The notes: a model not told the origin generated them from the sequence alone. Shown: positions 32,449-44,069, counted from the first letter of the stretch. The stretch: DNA of 64,000 nt from Cyprinodon diabolis (GCA_030533445.1 CM060069.1:6487924-6551923); one strand, 5' to 3'. Translations and numbers: made by a program.

Positions 32449-32998
32449 TACGGAGCCCCTCTGATGACATGGTCAAAAAAAATGTTTAATTGTGGCCACG
32501 AAGTAGTATTTCGTGCGCACGAAGTAGTATTTCGCGGCCACGCAATAAGTATAACGTGAGCACGAAATACTACTTCGTGGCCACGCAATAAGTTTAACGT
32601 GCGCACGAAATACTTATTAATAATATCAATAAATCCGCCCCTGTTTTCAGGCATATGTTAACTGTAATGACTTATCTTGGACAGGCAGCTATGTAAACGG
32701 GCCTTTAGTCCTTCGTTTAGCTATGCTGCGGTTGTTTACACTACGCCTTTTCCACCTAAAATGGCGTCTTAGCAACAAATGTCACGTGACTGGCGGAGAC
32801 CGACTGGGTAAGCAAATCGAGCGCGCCTTAGACCTTAGAGAAGGCGCGCTCGATTTGCTTACCCAGTTGTCCAGGAATGATATTAATATTATTAATTAGT
32901 ATTTCGTGCGCGCGTTAAACTTATACTAATACACGAAATACTACTTCGTGGCCACAATTAAACATTTTTTTTGACCATGTCATCAGAGGGGCTCCGTA
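32449..32998. mobile_element. MITE with long inverted ends, internal 27-bp perfect hairpin
   Basis: Termini TACGGAGCCCCTCTGATGAC and GTCATCAGAGGGGCTCCGTA are exact inverted repeats, and similarity runs inward for about 60 bp. AGTATC is duplicated at 32443-32448 and 32999-33004 (6-bp target duplication). The left arm holds repeated units built on CACGAAGTAGTATTTCG and CCACGCAATAAGT. The centre holds a hairpin, 32803-32829 against 32841-32867, with perfect 27-bp arms and an 11-nt loop. A GTCACGTGAC E-box palindrome sits at about 32781-32790. No coding sequence. Confidence 0.85.
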
Positions 32999-33009
32999 AG
33001 TATCAACAA

Positions 33010-34610
33010 ATTGTAAATTTTTTTGAATAACCATCATAGTATCGTAATTGCTCTCCATTGCCATCCATTGGTCATAACTGGAACTGAAGTGCTGTAAATA
33101 CAAAGTTAACCAAATAGGAATATAATAAAATGCAAAACATTAACATAATCAAAAAAATTAACAAAATATAAATATAATTCATTAGTAGAAAAAACTATTC
33201 GATGAAGCAGTGAATAAAATTATGCAGAAGAAAAAATTGCACAAAAAATTTAAAAAGCCGGGTCTTCATTAATGAAGATGTCTATTTAAGTTAATAAGTT
33301 AAAATATTCAGTATGACTTAGTATTTTGTTCTACAACTTATTTTAAAAACAAAAACAAGAATGAGGGATGTTTGGTTCTTTTTAAAGCAGGCAGACTTCA
33401 GTTCTACCTCTGTGAACCATTATGCTTTTCAATGTATAAATGGAAATATGTTATTTTGAGCAATCAGATAATGGGTTGAACAGCTGATCTCAAACTGACC
33501 AGTTCTGACCAGTAGATGGTGATATGTAACATTACAATACCATGGAGGAACCATCTCCAGCCAACATTACATTGTAATCCTTTAGGTAATATGTCTTTAC
33601 TGAGACTAAAGGTCAGCATGAAGGAAAAAACTAGAAGCTTTTCAATCAGAAGCCCTAAAAACCAGGATAGCGCTGCTTCTTCAGATACACAGAAATATGC
33701 AGCATTGTTTTTTTCTGAGATACTCCAGATAGACACATGCATGTGTTTTGCATTTTTATGGGAACTAAAAAAAATTAACTAAACTTAGACTCGGAGTTTC
33801 ACCCCTTTTAGCAAAAAGTCTTTCCAACACATTTATAAGCACAGACAGCACATCTGCATGTAATTTGGCTCCTACACTCCTCCTCAGATGTCAGGCCATT
33901 TTCAACCCACCAGTCAATCCAGCAAAAGCAGGGGCTTCATCAAAGCACTCGAGTGTTTTAGGGAATCATCTGGGGGGTCCACTGCCTTCATTTGGAAATA
34001 CAAAGGTTTTTATAGAAAAAGCATGTTGTTGTCCATCATGTTAATTGCTTAATGTTTACAACTTCATTTTATTCTATTGAAATTATCTCTAATATACCAA
34101 AGCAAAATATCAGAATCATAAAGTGGAAGAAAATTTGAGGTGTGTTGTTTAAAGTTATTTACAAAATAAATCTAAAAAGTGTGGGACATCTAGATTCAAC
34201 CAGTGCAGCTGATGCCTTTAAAAGTAATATGAATCCTACTGAATGTCCTTTCATGTTAGTATAAATCCAGCTGTTCCTCAGAGGTTCGTTACTGAACTTT
34301 AGTGAACAAACAGCATGAAGACAAAGAAAGTTTGGCAAGAGAAGCTGTTGGTTGCATGAAGGATAAAGGATAATAGTCTTTGATCATTCAGGAGGATAAT
34401 CTGTTAAGAGTCTGGAAAAAACCAGACACCTATGAAGAGATTTATTTTCCAGCAGGACAAAATCCCTACTGATATAGAGTTAACAGGGAATCCCTCTAGA
34501 TCAGATACTACAATCATACATAAACACTGCAGACATAAAGCTGGTCTGTGATGACACTGATAAGGCATTTATCACTTTATATCTGCAATTATCTCATATA
34601 TTTTTCCAGT
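33010..34610. other. Intergenic, nothing recognised
   Basis: AT-rich sequence without a supportable gene. ORFs near 33464-33782 overlap on opposite strands and resemble nothing that I know. Confidence 0.35.
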
Positions 34611-34616
34611 AGGAGC

Positions 34617-34700
34617 AGCGCTGGGAACGTTACTTAAAAAAAGGAACTAGTTATAGTATTTATTGATTACTTCCCTAAATAATTTAAAAAGTTAAGTAAC
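34617..34700. repeat. hAT-like left terminal fragment
   Basis: It begins near CAGCGCTGGGAACGTTACTT, with GAACTAGTTATAG and GTTAAGTAACTAC following. This is the familiar start of a fish hAT-type repeat (usually CAGTGTTGGGAACG). There is no right end. Confidence 0.45.
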
Positions 34701-34837
34701 TACACAATTACTTTTTATTATTTATATATTTATAATAATGTTGAAGAATATGGATAAATTTCCTGTTATCAGAACAACAGAAAGTTCAATTATAAAATAG
34801 AACATATTTTATATGAACTAACTAATTATCCATCTAT

Positions 34838-35095
34838 TTTCCGTCACGCTTATCCCTGCAGGGGTCGTGGGGGGTGCTGGTGCCTATCTACAGCTGTCTA
34901 CAGGCGAGAGGCGGGGTACACCCTGGACAGGTCTCCAGTCTATTGCAGGTGAACACAGAGACAAACAGGACAAACAACCATTCACACTCACCCTCACAAT
35001 AAGGAGAATTTAGAAAGGCCAATTAACCTAACAGTCATGTTTTTGGACTGTGGGAGGAAGCCGGAGTACCCGGAGAGAACCCACGCTTCCTCAGG
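34838..35095 (+). repeat. SINE-like fish repeat (CATCTATTTTCC...CTTATCC family)
   Basis: It contains TACACCCTGGACAGGTCTCC, then TTTGGACTGTGGGAGGAAGC and GAGTACCCGGAGAGAACCC, ordered blocks of a very common teleost dispersed repeat. A second partial copy with its TCCA microsatellite is at 40845-41058. Confidence 0.65.
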
Positions 35096-35190
35096 GAGAA
35101 CATACTCTGTCCCATGTTGGTGTGTTTTGTTGGACAAATGAGTTGCAATATACTCTAATCATGTAGATGTGATCGTGTTTATGATAAAAG

Positions 35191-35988
35191 TGTCATGATT
35201 TTACAAAGATCAGACCCAAATGCAGAAAACCGAACAGAGAGACCAGGGAAAAGGTTTAACGGGTTTTATTGAAGGGGTTAAAGAGAGGGAGAAGTGTTGC
35301 TCTGAACACTGTCAACCGGAACTGTAAAGTGAGGGGAAGACACAGCGGTTAGTTCAGGCTCAGTGGGGAATTTGACTCGTATAGTTGGAGAAGAGGATTT
35401 GATTGCCGACTCACGTTTCCAGAGAAGTTTTTGAATCCTTGACTCCTGTCTGTGCTGTAGTTCCAGTGTTTGTCTGATTCGTTGGAGGGCGGAACAGGGT
35501 TTACCCAGAATGCTGTTGTTAGTTGGGGAACGGAGAAACTGACTGCCACTCAGATTTCCTGAACGGGTCGTAGTGGAGAATAATCCCTTTCTCAGTGCGA
35601 AGCTCAAACGATCTCTTGGGGAAAGTGGATCCAAACCTCCTGTTTGAATCCCAGCTTAGTTTGAAGCTCAGTTTATCCTTACAGGGTGTGAAGGTCCGAG
35701 AGATCCAGTTAGCAGGATGACTTCCTGCCGAGAGGCAAAGACAAAAACAAAGTTAAACTCAGGTTGACAAAAACTAAGTTCAACTCAGCAAAACTTAGCT
35801 TGGCTAGAGTACCCAAAACTGGCAAACACTCTGGCGTCGAGGTCATGGTAGTCAACAGCTTAAGAACACTCCGTTTAACGAGGAAACCATCAGCAGGTGT
35901 GTGAGGAGGCGGACCAGAACCAGGCGCCTCCTGGTGGATGAAGGGAGACAAACACCGAAACACAAACACAAAGACAGGAGTCCTGACA
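35191..35988. mobile_element. Solo LTR with perfect 5-bp duplication
   Basis: It starts TGTCATGATTTTAC and ends GGAGTCCTGACA. AAAAG is duplicated at 35186-35190 and 35989-35993. A GGGTTTTATTGAAG block near 35260 corresponds to the polyadenylation region on the minus strand, as in the LTR at 47537. The sequence differs from the 25290 LTR, so it is a separate family. Confidence 0.8.
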
Positions 35989-36194
35989 AAAAGAACAATA
36001 GAGGGAATGATAGATGTTTTAGAACTTCATGTTTTTGCCTGTTGCTGGCCTTCTATTGGTTATGAAATAGGTGTGAAACTAAAAATTAATTATGTTGGAT
36101 AATTTAACAAAAAGGAAAAACAATTTGCAAACACGGTTTACATTCTTAGTTAAAACTTTCCACGAGAAACATTTTTTAATCAAAATGACCTAAT

Positions 36195-36360
36195 AAATTA
36201 TAGAACTATATCAAATCTTCCTTCTTATCTAAATTTCTTGAGAAAATAGTTCCTAAATTGTGTGACCACTTACACCATAATGAACTTTTTGAAAAGTTTT
36301 AGTCTGGTTTTAGAGCTCATCATAGCGACTTCCTATTAGATGTTCTGGACAATTGGACAT
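36195..36360 (+). pseudogene. LINE reverse transcriptase fragment
   Basis: One frame reads SKFLEKIVPKLCDHL, then HNELFEKF, a stop, and SGFRAHHS. This is the recognisable palm-entry block of L2/Rex-type LINE reverse transcriptases (F/Q-S-G-F-R). The stop and loss of frame soon after mark a decayed fragment. Confidence 0.6.
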
Positions 36361-36985
36361 AACTTTGTTCCCGGCTGAATGAAGCTGAATAAGGAGTTTT
36401 CTTGTTAAAATCGATATGATCACAAAATGTCAGGTAGCTACTAAAAGGCAGCCATCTAAGCGGTCTGGTTGTTATAACAAAAATTCAGCGTGAGGAATTT
36501 AATGTGTAAAAAAATTCAGTGCTAAAAAAATTCAGTGTTTGAAAAAAGCACAAAAAAGGCAGATTCCAATGAGACTGTAAGGTCACATTTACTAACAAAT
36601 GTTAGTGACATCATGTGTTCATGTAACACTTTCACATTTTGTTTTGATGTAGGGATTTTTTTTAGCAACTACTTAATTCAGTTGCTTTTTATCCATGGTA
36701 AAGAATTTTTTAAATTTTAAGTAAAGTAAACATTTTGAAGACAAAAATACAAATTTCCGATTTTAATTCAACTAAATTCCGTCCTACTTCATTCAGCGCA
36801 GAGACACAAGTGGTTCTTTTGGTTTTGCGGCTCATTTAACATGTTTTAAATGTTAAACTATTAACCTTTTTTTTTTGTTTCATGATTTATCTGTGCCCCA
36901 TAAGAAATAAAAAAAAAAAAAACCGACCCCATCCTGACTTCCCGAGAACAATGTGGTCTAGGACCGCCGCTGAATCAGTGCTAAT

Positions 36986-37310
36986 ACCAGTTCAATTAAA
37001 TTCAGTTTATTTCTATAGTGCCAATTCACAACACATGTCATCTCAAGGCACTTTACAGTTCACCAAATCAGACAGTAAAATTGATTCACAGTTTTCTGTC
37101 TAAGGAATTTCAGTTGATTGCATCGACTCATTCACTCAAACTATAAATACTTGTAGCGACAATGGAGAGGAAAAACTCATTTTTAACAGGAAGAAACCTC
37201 CAGCAGAACCAGGCTCAGTGTTAGCGGCCATCTGCTGAGGCCGACTGGGGTTCAAGGAGACAGAAGCAGAGATACAAAAAGCAGCTGTAAAAGGCGGCCC
37301 AGTTCTCTTT
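36986..37310 (+). repeat. Dispersed repeat R1 copy
   Basis: It runs from AATTCAGTTTATTTCTATAG through AGGCACTTTACAG, GACAATGGAGAGGAAAAAC, CAGGAAGAAACCTCCAGCAG and AGACAGAAGCAGAGATAC. The same ordered blocks occur at six other places in the window. Confidence 0.75.
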
Positions 37311-38319
37311 ACCATTTATAGAACTATCAGACAGCATGGAATTAGCTTCAAATGTTTTAGGTGGAAAAGTAGTTCTTAAACCATCTGGTCTATCAGCTCA
37401 ACCTTCTGCCTAATATTAATCTTTTTTCTGAACCCCTGTTATGAACTTTGACATATGTAGTCCTCCTGAAGAGACTCTGGGAATCCATTCTAACTCCACC
37501 TTCACCAATGAGTAAATCTTCACATATGGAGGAAAAACAGAAACAGATGAAGAAGACCTCTGTTCTCCAGCTGCGATATTTGTCAAGGCCTGACAAGAAT
37601 GGATATGTGTTTTTTTAGGTTCCTGTTTGATGATTCTGATGACTAATAACATTTTTTAAACATCTGTTTGCTGAGATCCCTAAATTAAAGAAATTGCTTT
37701 GTTTTTGCCAAACTTCAAAAGATACAGATGTGAAGTTTTTATATCACAAAAAGGCATCTCTCAGAGTCCTGCTTCTTCAGAACAGTATTACTCTCTTAAT
37801 AATTATGGAAAATAAATGTTCTAACAACTTATATTCTGGCTCGGAAGCAATGATTCACTATAGATGTTAATGAATGTGGATGGGAAAGATGTTCTGTAGA
37901 GGTCTGTATTACAGAGAGTATGGAGGAGCCTCTCTAATAAAGTATCAGAAGAAAAAGAGTCAGAAAAAGGCTTTATTAAGTAGTGTTTTACACAAAGGAG
38001 AATTTTGCTTAGGTGATAAAACACATCTACAAGCATGGAGATGACATAAATATAATCGAAAATAGACAAAGTAAAATAAACCAATGCAGGTTGTTAAAGA
38101 AAATTAAGTCTTCAGGGAATAATAGAGCAATGGTTTGGAGAGGAAGCGCACCATAGCATATATAGAAAATATGCATACAATTATTTTCAAGGTAAAAGTG
38201 TCACTGGGAGACCCGAGCATTGATAATTACTGGAAGAAGCTGTTTTTTTCCCCAAGATAGTTTCCCAAGAGGGGGTCAGTTGCAATCTTTTCAGCCGCCC
38301 ACCGAGTCCTGGAGGTGTA

Positions 38320-39780
38320 CAGCAAAATTCAGTTTATTTATAGAGCGCCTATTCGCAACACATCATCTTAAGGCACATTACAGAGACAATAAAACCAGAT
38401 CATACAGTCAGATTGGTTCAAAGTTTTCTATCTAAGGAAAACTAGCTGATTGCATCGACTCATTGACTTGAAGGCAATCCCTCACACCAAGCATGCTTGT
38501 AGTGACAGTTAAGAGGAAATTTCCCTTCTAACAGAAAGAAACCTCCAGCAGGACCAGGCTCAGTGTGAGTGGCCATCTGCCAAGGCCGACTGGGGTTCAA
38601 GGAGACAGAAGCAGAGATACAAAAAGCAACTGCAAAAGGCGGCCCCGTCCAGGAAACACACAGACAGGCAGACAAGTGTTAGAGATTTAACTAACAAACA
38701 CTGCAGAATTTGACAATAGAGATAGAATAAAGCAGGATGATAAAACGGGGTCCCTATGTCCTCCAGCAGACTAAGCCTATAGCAGCATAACTATAGAGAT
38801 AGCTCAGGATAACCTGAGCCACCCTAACTATAAGCTTTATCAAAAAGGAAAGTTTTAAGCCTAGCCTTAAAAGTAGACAGAGTGTCTGCCTCACGGACTA
38901 AAACTGGTAGTTGGTTCCACAGGAAAGGAGCCTGATAACTAAAAGATCTGCCTCCTAATTTAACTTTTAGAAATTCTAGGAACCACTAGTAAACCTGCAG
39001 ATTGAGAGCGAAGTGCTCTGTTGGGAACATAAGGAACAATCATACCTGATATAAGATGGAGCTGGGCCATTTAAGGCTTTATATGGAAGAAACCTGAGGT
39101 AGATATCCATGTAACATGGATAGATTAATCACATCTAAAATGGAGGAGGAGATCAAAGGGAATACTTCCTTTGATAACCTGGATGGTACTAGATCGAATA
39201 TACAAGTTGAAGGCTTAGATCAAGACAATAGTTTTGCTAATTCTGAAAGTTCAATTGGATCACAGCAGTTTAAACCCAATTTCCGTTTCTATGGCTACCT
39301 CAGGATGCTGCCTCACCTTCCAGAGATAAACCAATCATAGTTAGTGGAGTGCTAATGGTCTTTTTAAAAATAGAATCAAACTCATTTATAAAGAACTCCA
39401 TAAAATCCTTTCGGCTAAGAGCAGGTGGAATGGACTGTTCCAAAGAGCTATGGCTCTGGGTAAGGCTGCTAACTGTATTAAAAAGGTATCTAGGATTATT
39501 CTTATTCTACTCTATTAAAGGGGAGAAATATTTTGCTCTTGTTCTACAAAGGCTCATCTGCTTCAAGTGTTCAGCTCTGCATTAAACCAGAGAGCCAGCT
39601 TACTATTTTAAAAGCTTTTCTTTTTCAAAAGGGGCTGCATTGTACATGTAGAACTAGCAGCCTCAACAACATCATCAACCTGAAGGAGTTTTTCATAATC
39701 AAAGTTTCACTTTGAGTCACTAAGTTTTTAACAAAGGAAACAACAAAATATTTATTTCCCTTGGGAATCTAGAAACTGCT
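38320..39780 (+). repeat. Dispersed repeat R1, longest copy
   Basis: The R1 head (38325-38660) continues through ATGTCCTCCAGCAGACTAAG, GTCTGCCTCACGG and an AATGGAGGAGGAGATCAAAG region to about 39780. Open frames inside it (39116-39340, for example) are part of the repeat and have no recognisable domain. The full repeat is therefore at least 1.4 kb. I do not know which autonomous element mobilises it. Confidence 0.65.
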
Positions 39781-40049
39781 TAATTAGCCTTAAGCATCAA
39801 ATTAAAATCAGAGATGAGTCCATCTGTTATGTTTACAGCTAAACAGTCACTTTCCTTCAGTTCTTCCTTTCCCCCCATTCTACTTTCTTCCTTACAGGAA
39901 TGTCAGATCACTGATGCTCCTCCCCTCTCTTCTCCTCAGAGACGGGTAAGGGGAAAGAGGGGGTGAAGGGCTATGACGGATAAGAAAGAGGGAGCGAAGG
40001 AGGTGTATGTGTTAAACTGGTGCACAGCCAGCCGTCTGCTTTGAAAGCT

Positions 40050-40164
40050 TCAGCTCACAGTGTTTTCCTTCTCCTGCTGCACAGGCTGTCATCAGAGAGG
40101 AGGAAACTCTGTAGACTCTTCCTTTTCATGTCCTCATCTCCAGACGCCTTGCTTGCATCTGCAG
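40050..40164 (+). other. Probable 5' non-coding exon of the gene starting at 40230
   Basis: A stretch without ATG-led coding ends in CTGCAG|GTCAGA (donor at 40165). A 61-bp putative intron then ends in TTTATTTCAG at 40225, four bases before the ATG. The 5' limit of the exon is not visible. Confidence 0.4.
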
Positions 40165-40229
40165 GTCAGATGTTGAGCTGTCTTTGAATCTATTTTGAGC
40201 TTTCCCTGTTCGTGCTTTATTTCAGAGAA

Positions 40230-40470
40230 ATGAGGGCTGAAGTGCTTGTCGTCTGGGTCGGACTGAGCCTTTGTTGGGTTCTGGTCAGCACTGAAGAACC
40301 TGTGGAGAAGCAGCAGCTTTCAAGAGTCCAGGCTCAGGTGAGAGAACCCCAAGGACTTATCGGACCAAGGACAGAAGAGGAAAGGGAACTGTCAGACGAG
40401 CCAGCTGAAGTTGCAGTAGAGGAGAGGACAAAACCAAAGAAAAAGAAAACCCCTGAGGAAATTGAGGCCG
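40230..40470 (+). CDS. First coding exon of an unidentified secreted protein
   Basis: The ATG at 40230 follows an acceptor (TTTATTTCAG) by four bases. The exon encodes 80 residues and ends at a GT donor (GAGGCCG|GTAAGC), so the intron is in phase 1. Residues 1-20 (MRAEVLVVWVGLSLCWVLVS) form a clear signal peptide. The rest is charged and low in hydrophobics, with Glu-rich stretches and a Lys cluster KPKKKKTPEEIEA near the end. The Lys/Pro/Glu-rich leader after a signal peptide recalls extracellular proteins of the AEBP1/carboxypeptidase-X type, but I cannot claim that. No later exon was recognised to the right; the retroviral insertion from 42350 would lie in its first coding intron. It is likely a real exon, with identity open. 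Confidence 0.5.
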
Positions 40471-40843
40471 GTAAGCAAGAGTTCTAGCAGATTTTTCATG
40501 ACGTTTCATGGCGTCTCCTGCTGTCAGAAGTCCAATTTAAAGTTTGGGGCCTTAAAGAGGTAGTTAGGATTTGCATTAGTCGATATCACCATCCCTGCAA
40601 AAGAAAATCCTTATTGGTTTCTTCACAGGGCTGCAGAAAGCAGGAAAATCATGCATAACAAACATATCTTTATGAAAATCACATTTACTCTACTCTGCTT
40701 AAGAGACTTTCTGTACAAAACAAACCAAACCTCAATGTTGTGACGTTAGGAATTAATCTTTCCATCTAACATTAATGTACATTCAACATCACTCCTTGTT
40801 TGCTGCTAAACTGAATGAGACAGAGAAAAGGCTCAAGGGGAAG

Positions 40844-41058
40844 AGTTCATCCATCCATCCATCCATCCATTCATCCATCCATCCATCCGTCCGTCCATCC
40901 ATCCGTCCGTCCATCCATCCGTCCGTCCATCCATCCATTTTCCATCATGCTTATCCAAAGCTGGGTCACGAAGGGTGCTGGTTCCTATCTCAAGCTGTCT
41001 AGGGGTGAGAGGCAAGGTACACCCTGGACAGGTCTCCATTCCATCACAGGGCTCAAGG
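40844..41058 (+). repeat. TCCA/TCCG microsatellite with attached SINE-like repeat
   Basis: About 90 bp of TCCA units with interspersed TCCG units (40848-40938) run into TTTTCCATCATGCTTATCC and TACACCCTGGACAGGTCTCC, the same family as 34838-35095. The frames open in several phases here are microsatellite artefacts. Confidence 0.75.
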
Positions 41059-41359
41059 GAAAGAGTACAGTGGACTATTTGGAAGATACCAATTTCATTT
41101 CCAAATATTGTCTGATATCATCTGAGCTCTCTCTACTGGGAGTCTAATGCGTAGCAGCCTAAGATATGCAGAGGCACAAGCATCTTTTGACCTGAGTAGG
41201 TTGAACACAGATAGACAGAATGACCATCCTGAGCCATTGATCAAGGCTGCTGCATCTGGATCTACTTTCCTGATAAGATGAACAGTACCTACTAGGTAGA
41301 GCCTAATATATACCAGATTATATATATTATATATATACCAGTTCGGTTTGCGTGTGTTT

Positions 41360-41490
41360 CGTTCGGTTCATGCGCTGCTCCTTTTTCTCATAAGCGAAGC
41401 GTTTACACTCCAGAGCAGAAGGTGGCGGTACTGCGACCAAAGCCAACCACCAGTAGTAAACAAGAAGAAGAAGAAGCGAAGCAGCTTAGC
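41360..41490 (+). repeat. Retroposon-like repeat with AAG tail
   Basis: CAGAAGGTGGCGGTACTGCG, then AAAGCCAACCACCAGTAG and an AAGAAGAAGAAG tail. This is a familiar short dispersed fish sequence, probably a SINE or LINE 3' end. Family not determined. Confidence 0.4.
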
Positions 41491-41522
41491 TGGGTGTAGC
41501 AGGGAAAAAAATCAGTTGTTGT

Positions 41523-41855
41523 GGAGAATTCAATTCAATTTCAATTCAGTTTATTTATATAGCGCCAAATTCACAACACGTCATCTCAAGGCACTTTACA
41601 GTTCAACTAGATCATACAGTCAAATTGATACAAAGTTTTCTATCTAAGGAAAACCAGTTGATTGCATTGACTCAAATACAATCCCTCACACTAAGCATGC
41701 TTGTAGCGACAGTGGAGAGGAAAAACTCCCTTTTAACAGGAAGAAACCTCCAGCAGAACCAGGCTCAGTGTGAGCGGCCATCTGCCAAGGCCGACTGGGG
41801 TTCAAGGAGACAGAAGCAGAGATACAAAAAGCAGCTGTAAAAGGCGGCCCCGTCT
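41523..41855 (+). repeat. Dispersed repeat R1 copy
   Basis: A full R1 head from AATTCAGTTTATTTATATAG to AAAAGGCGGCCCCGTC, with all standard blocks. It directly abuts the BED-finger fragment starting at 41869. Confidence 0.75.
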
Positions 41856-41868
41856 AAATTGTGTGGGT

Positions 41869-42245
41869 ATGGCGAGTGGGAAAGAACAGGAGTTGGAAGA
41901 CGCGCCAGCAGCACTTTATAGGTCTGCTGTATGGGAGCGCTTTGCATTTAGAGTGACCTACGATGATGGTGGAAAGAAAGTTGTGGATAAAACTGCAACA
42001 GTGTGCGAGCATTGTGCAACACGTTTTGTTTATGCTAACAGCAACATGACCAACATGTCATGCTAACCCCGAAATCCCTCATACTCCGTCAGCAACCTCC
42101 GCCCCGCTGCGCTCCAGACCGGCTGCTCAAAGCAAAGCCTACAGCCTCCACTGTGGCTCCCTCCGTCCGCTCCCCTATGAGTCCCTTGGAGATGGTAGAG
42201 AGCATGCGCCAGATGATTAAATTCAAAGCAGCAAAACATACGGAA
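41869..42245 (+). pseudogene. hAT transposase 5' fragment with BED finger
   Basis: The ATG at 41869 opens a frame reading SAVWERFAF, then VCEHCATRF (the C-x2-C pair) and an N-rich turn, and stops at 42066. The proline-rich region after the finger is found in another frame (42060-42245, to KAAKHTEMIQG). The finger's histidine part seems to be deleted. This is the third ZBED/hAT N-terminus in the window and is unlike the other two. Confidence 0.7.
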
Positions 42246-42248
42246 ATG

Positions 42249-42349
42249 ATCCAGGGTTTCCGCGGATCATTTAAAATAATTACAATCCATTATTTTTTGG
42301 GGGATTTTTTTCATTAATTCCATAAATTTTTATGGGATTTCGGTGTAAC
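42249..42349. repeat. hAT-like terminal fragment
   Basis: CAGGGTTTCCGCGGATCATT resembles the terminus of a common fish hAT family. It is cut off by the retroviral LTR that begins at 42350. Confidence 0.4.
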
Positions 42350-42711
42350 TATCAGGTTTAATCAATGATGATTATAAAATCGTGTGCTTATGAAATATTT
42401 TTGCAGTCAGGAGACCATCCTGCCTGCTGCACTGTGTCTCGTGATGCAGTCAGGAGACCATCTTGCCTTGTCATTCTCATGGAGCATCTTGTCTTTATGA
42501 ACTGATCAATTGTTGTGTCAGAACAAATACTGTTTTGTAATCATGTGCTATGTTCTGTTAATAAAAGACGGCTGCAGAAGGGCATTCGGGGAAGAAAAGC
42601 TTGATGTTGGGTGGGCTTTTCCTTCCGCTCCTGCAGTAGCTGCTTGATCCTCTTTCGGTGTGCAGAGTCGATTTCTATTTATTTGCAAAGTTATTCTTCC
42701 TGAATCCAACA
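42350..42711 (+). repeat. 5' LTR of the endogenous retrovirus
   Basis: It begins TATCAGGTTTAATC (3' copy: TGTCAGG, so the TG start has mutated) and ends CTGAATCCAACA. U3 holds two direct copies of a GCAGTCAGGAGACCATC-based unit. AATAAA occurs at about 42560. The first 218 bp differ from the 3' LTR at about five bases plus one indel. Confidence 0.8.
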
Positions 42712-42715
42712 TTTT

Positions 42716-42733
42716 TGGTGCTGAAAGCCGGGA
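42716..42733 (+). other. Retroviral primer-binding site, probably tRNA-Phe type
   Basis: TGGTGCTGAAAGCCGGGA begins 4 bp after the LTR end. It matches the 18-nt complement of the tRNA-Phe 3' end, as I recall it, at 16 of 18 positions. Confidence 0.6.
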
Positions 42734-44069
42734 GTCAAGATCCAATTGTCCAGGACCGTGTGGGACCAAGGCCAAGAATCTGTCGACAGCCGTCCTCCCT
42801 TCGCCGGACGGGGCCCATAAGTTGGTCCAGCCCTGCCCTGGGCATCCTGGTGACGACTCCCAGAGCACTGAATCTGCGCAGCGAAAGGGTAGGCCTAAAG
42901 CTTTTGATCAAAAGTTGGTCTGGGACCATATGAAAGCTATAACTGGTTGTAGTCGCAAGAATATTTGACGAGACCAAGTCTTGTTTACGGATGTGGCATC
43001 TGGGTATTCTGTGCTTTAGAGTGTGAGACTCTGTGTTGTTCTCGAGATAGTAAGGTATGCAGCTGCAGCAGGGATATTTGACAAAGCCAAGTTTTGTTGA
43101 CAGATCTGGGATCTGAGTATCTGGTGCGTGCGAGGGCCTGGAGTTGGAGAATCCAAAGTGTACACGTAACGATAGGTGTTTTTTGTCTATGTTGGTTAAA
43201 ATAAAAAGTATCTTAGGCCTTAAAATAGGTGTGTGTGACTGTGTGAAAGTGTGTGAGGAAACAATCGAACCGTTGGGTTTTGTTGTTTCATACTAAAACA
43301 GCAGGAATTAATACAGTATAACTCTTGTGGATGCAGAGGCAAGAATTTCTCACCTGAAAAAGTAGAAGCAGAAATTACCACAACAGTGTTTGGGTGCTGT
43401 CCTGCTGAATAAACATCCAGTGCATAGAATACCTTAGGTGTTTGTACTGGACTAAAATTTTAAAATGGGTAAAGGTCAAAATAAAATTAGAGATAATTTA
43501 GAATCTACGATTAGAAGTTTGTAGAAGCTCAGGATCCAACAAAAAATAAACACTTGAATATATATTTTGGTAAAAATATGGGTTATAGGGACGCCTCAAT
43601 TCCAAAATAAAATAATAAGAACTAAATGATAACATAATAGAATTAAAGTGAGCCAGGGAGGTAACAGAATTAAAAAGGATGGATTCAGGAAGAGTGTAGA
43701 GATCATAAAGGGGATGAAAACGTTTGTGTCAGATTGATCCAAGTAATTTAAAATACTTGTAGAAGTGGAAGTAAAAGTATAAATAAATAAATGAGCTCCA
43801 AATGGCAAGTTGTTGATATAATACATGCGCAAAGTAGATATGTTATTATTAAAAACTAAATAAATAGATCTAATGTTGTGTTTGTCCGGTTTTAATGTTA
43901 TGTGTTTCTGTCTCTAAAGTTATATTTGTGGGTTTTTTAAGTTGTTTGTGTGTCCAAAATATAATGAAACACAGTTTAGAGGGAGACAGCTTAAATCTGC
44001 ACAAGCACGCAGGGGGGATGTCATTGGAGCGATGACTGCAGCATTGTTCTAATTGACAGCCTGCCTAAT

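Noticed and set aside
39116..39340. 74-codon plus-strand ORF as a gene
   Set aside because: It lies inside the long R1 dispersed repeat and has no splice or domain support.
40775..41147. Ser/His/Pro/Ile-rich ORFs as small proteins
   Set aside because: They are translations of the TCCA/TCCG microsatellite and the attached SINE-like repeat.
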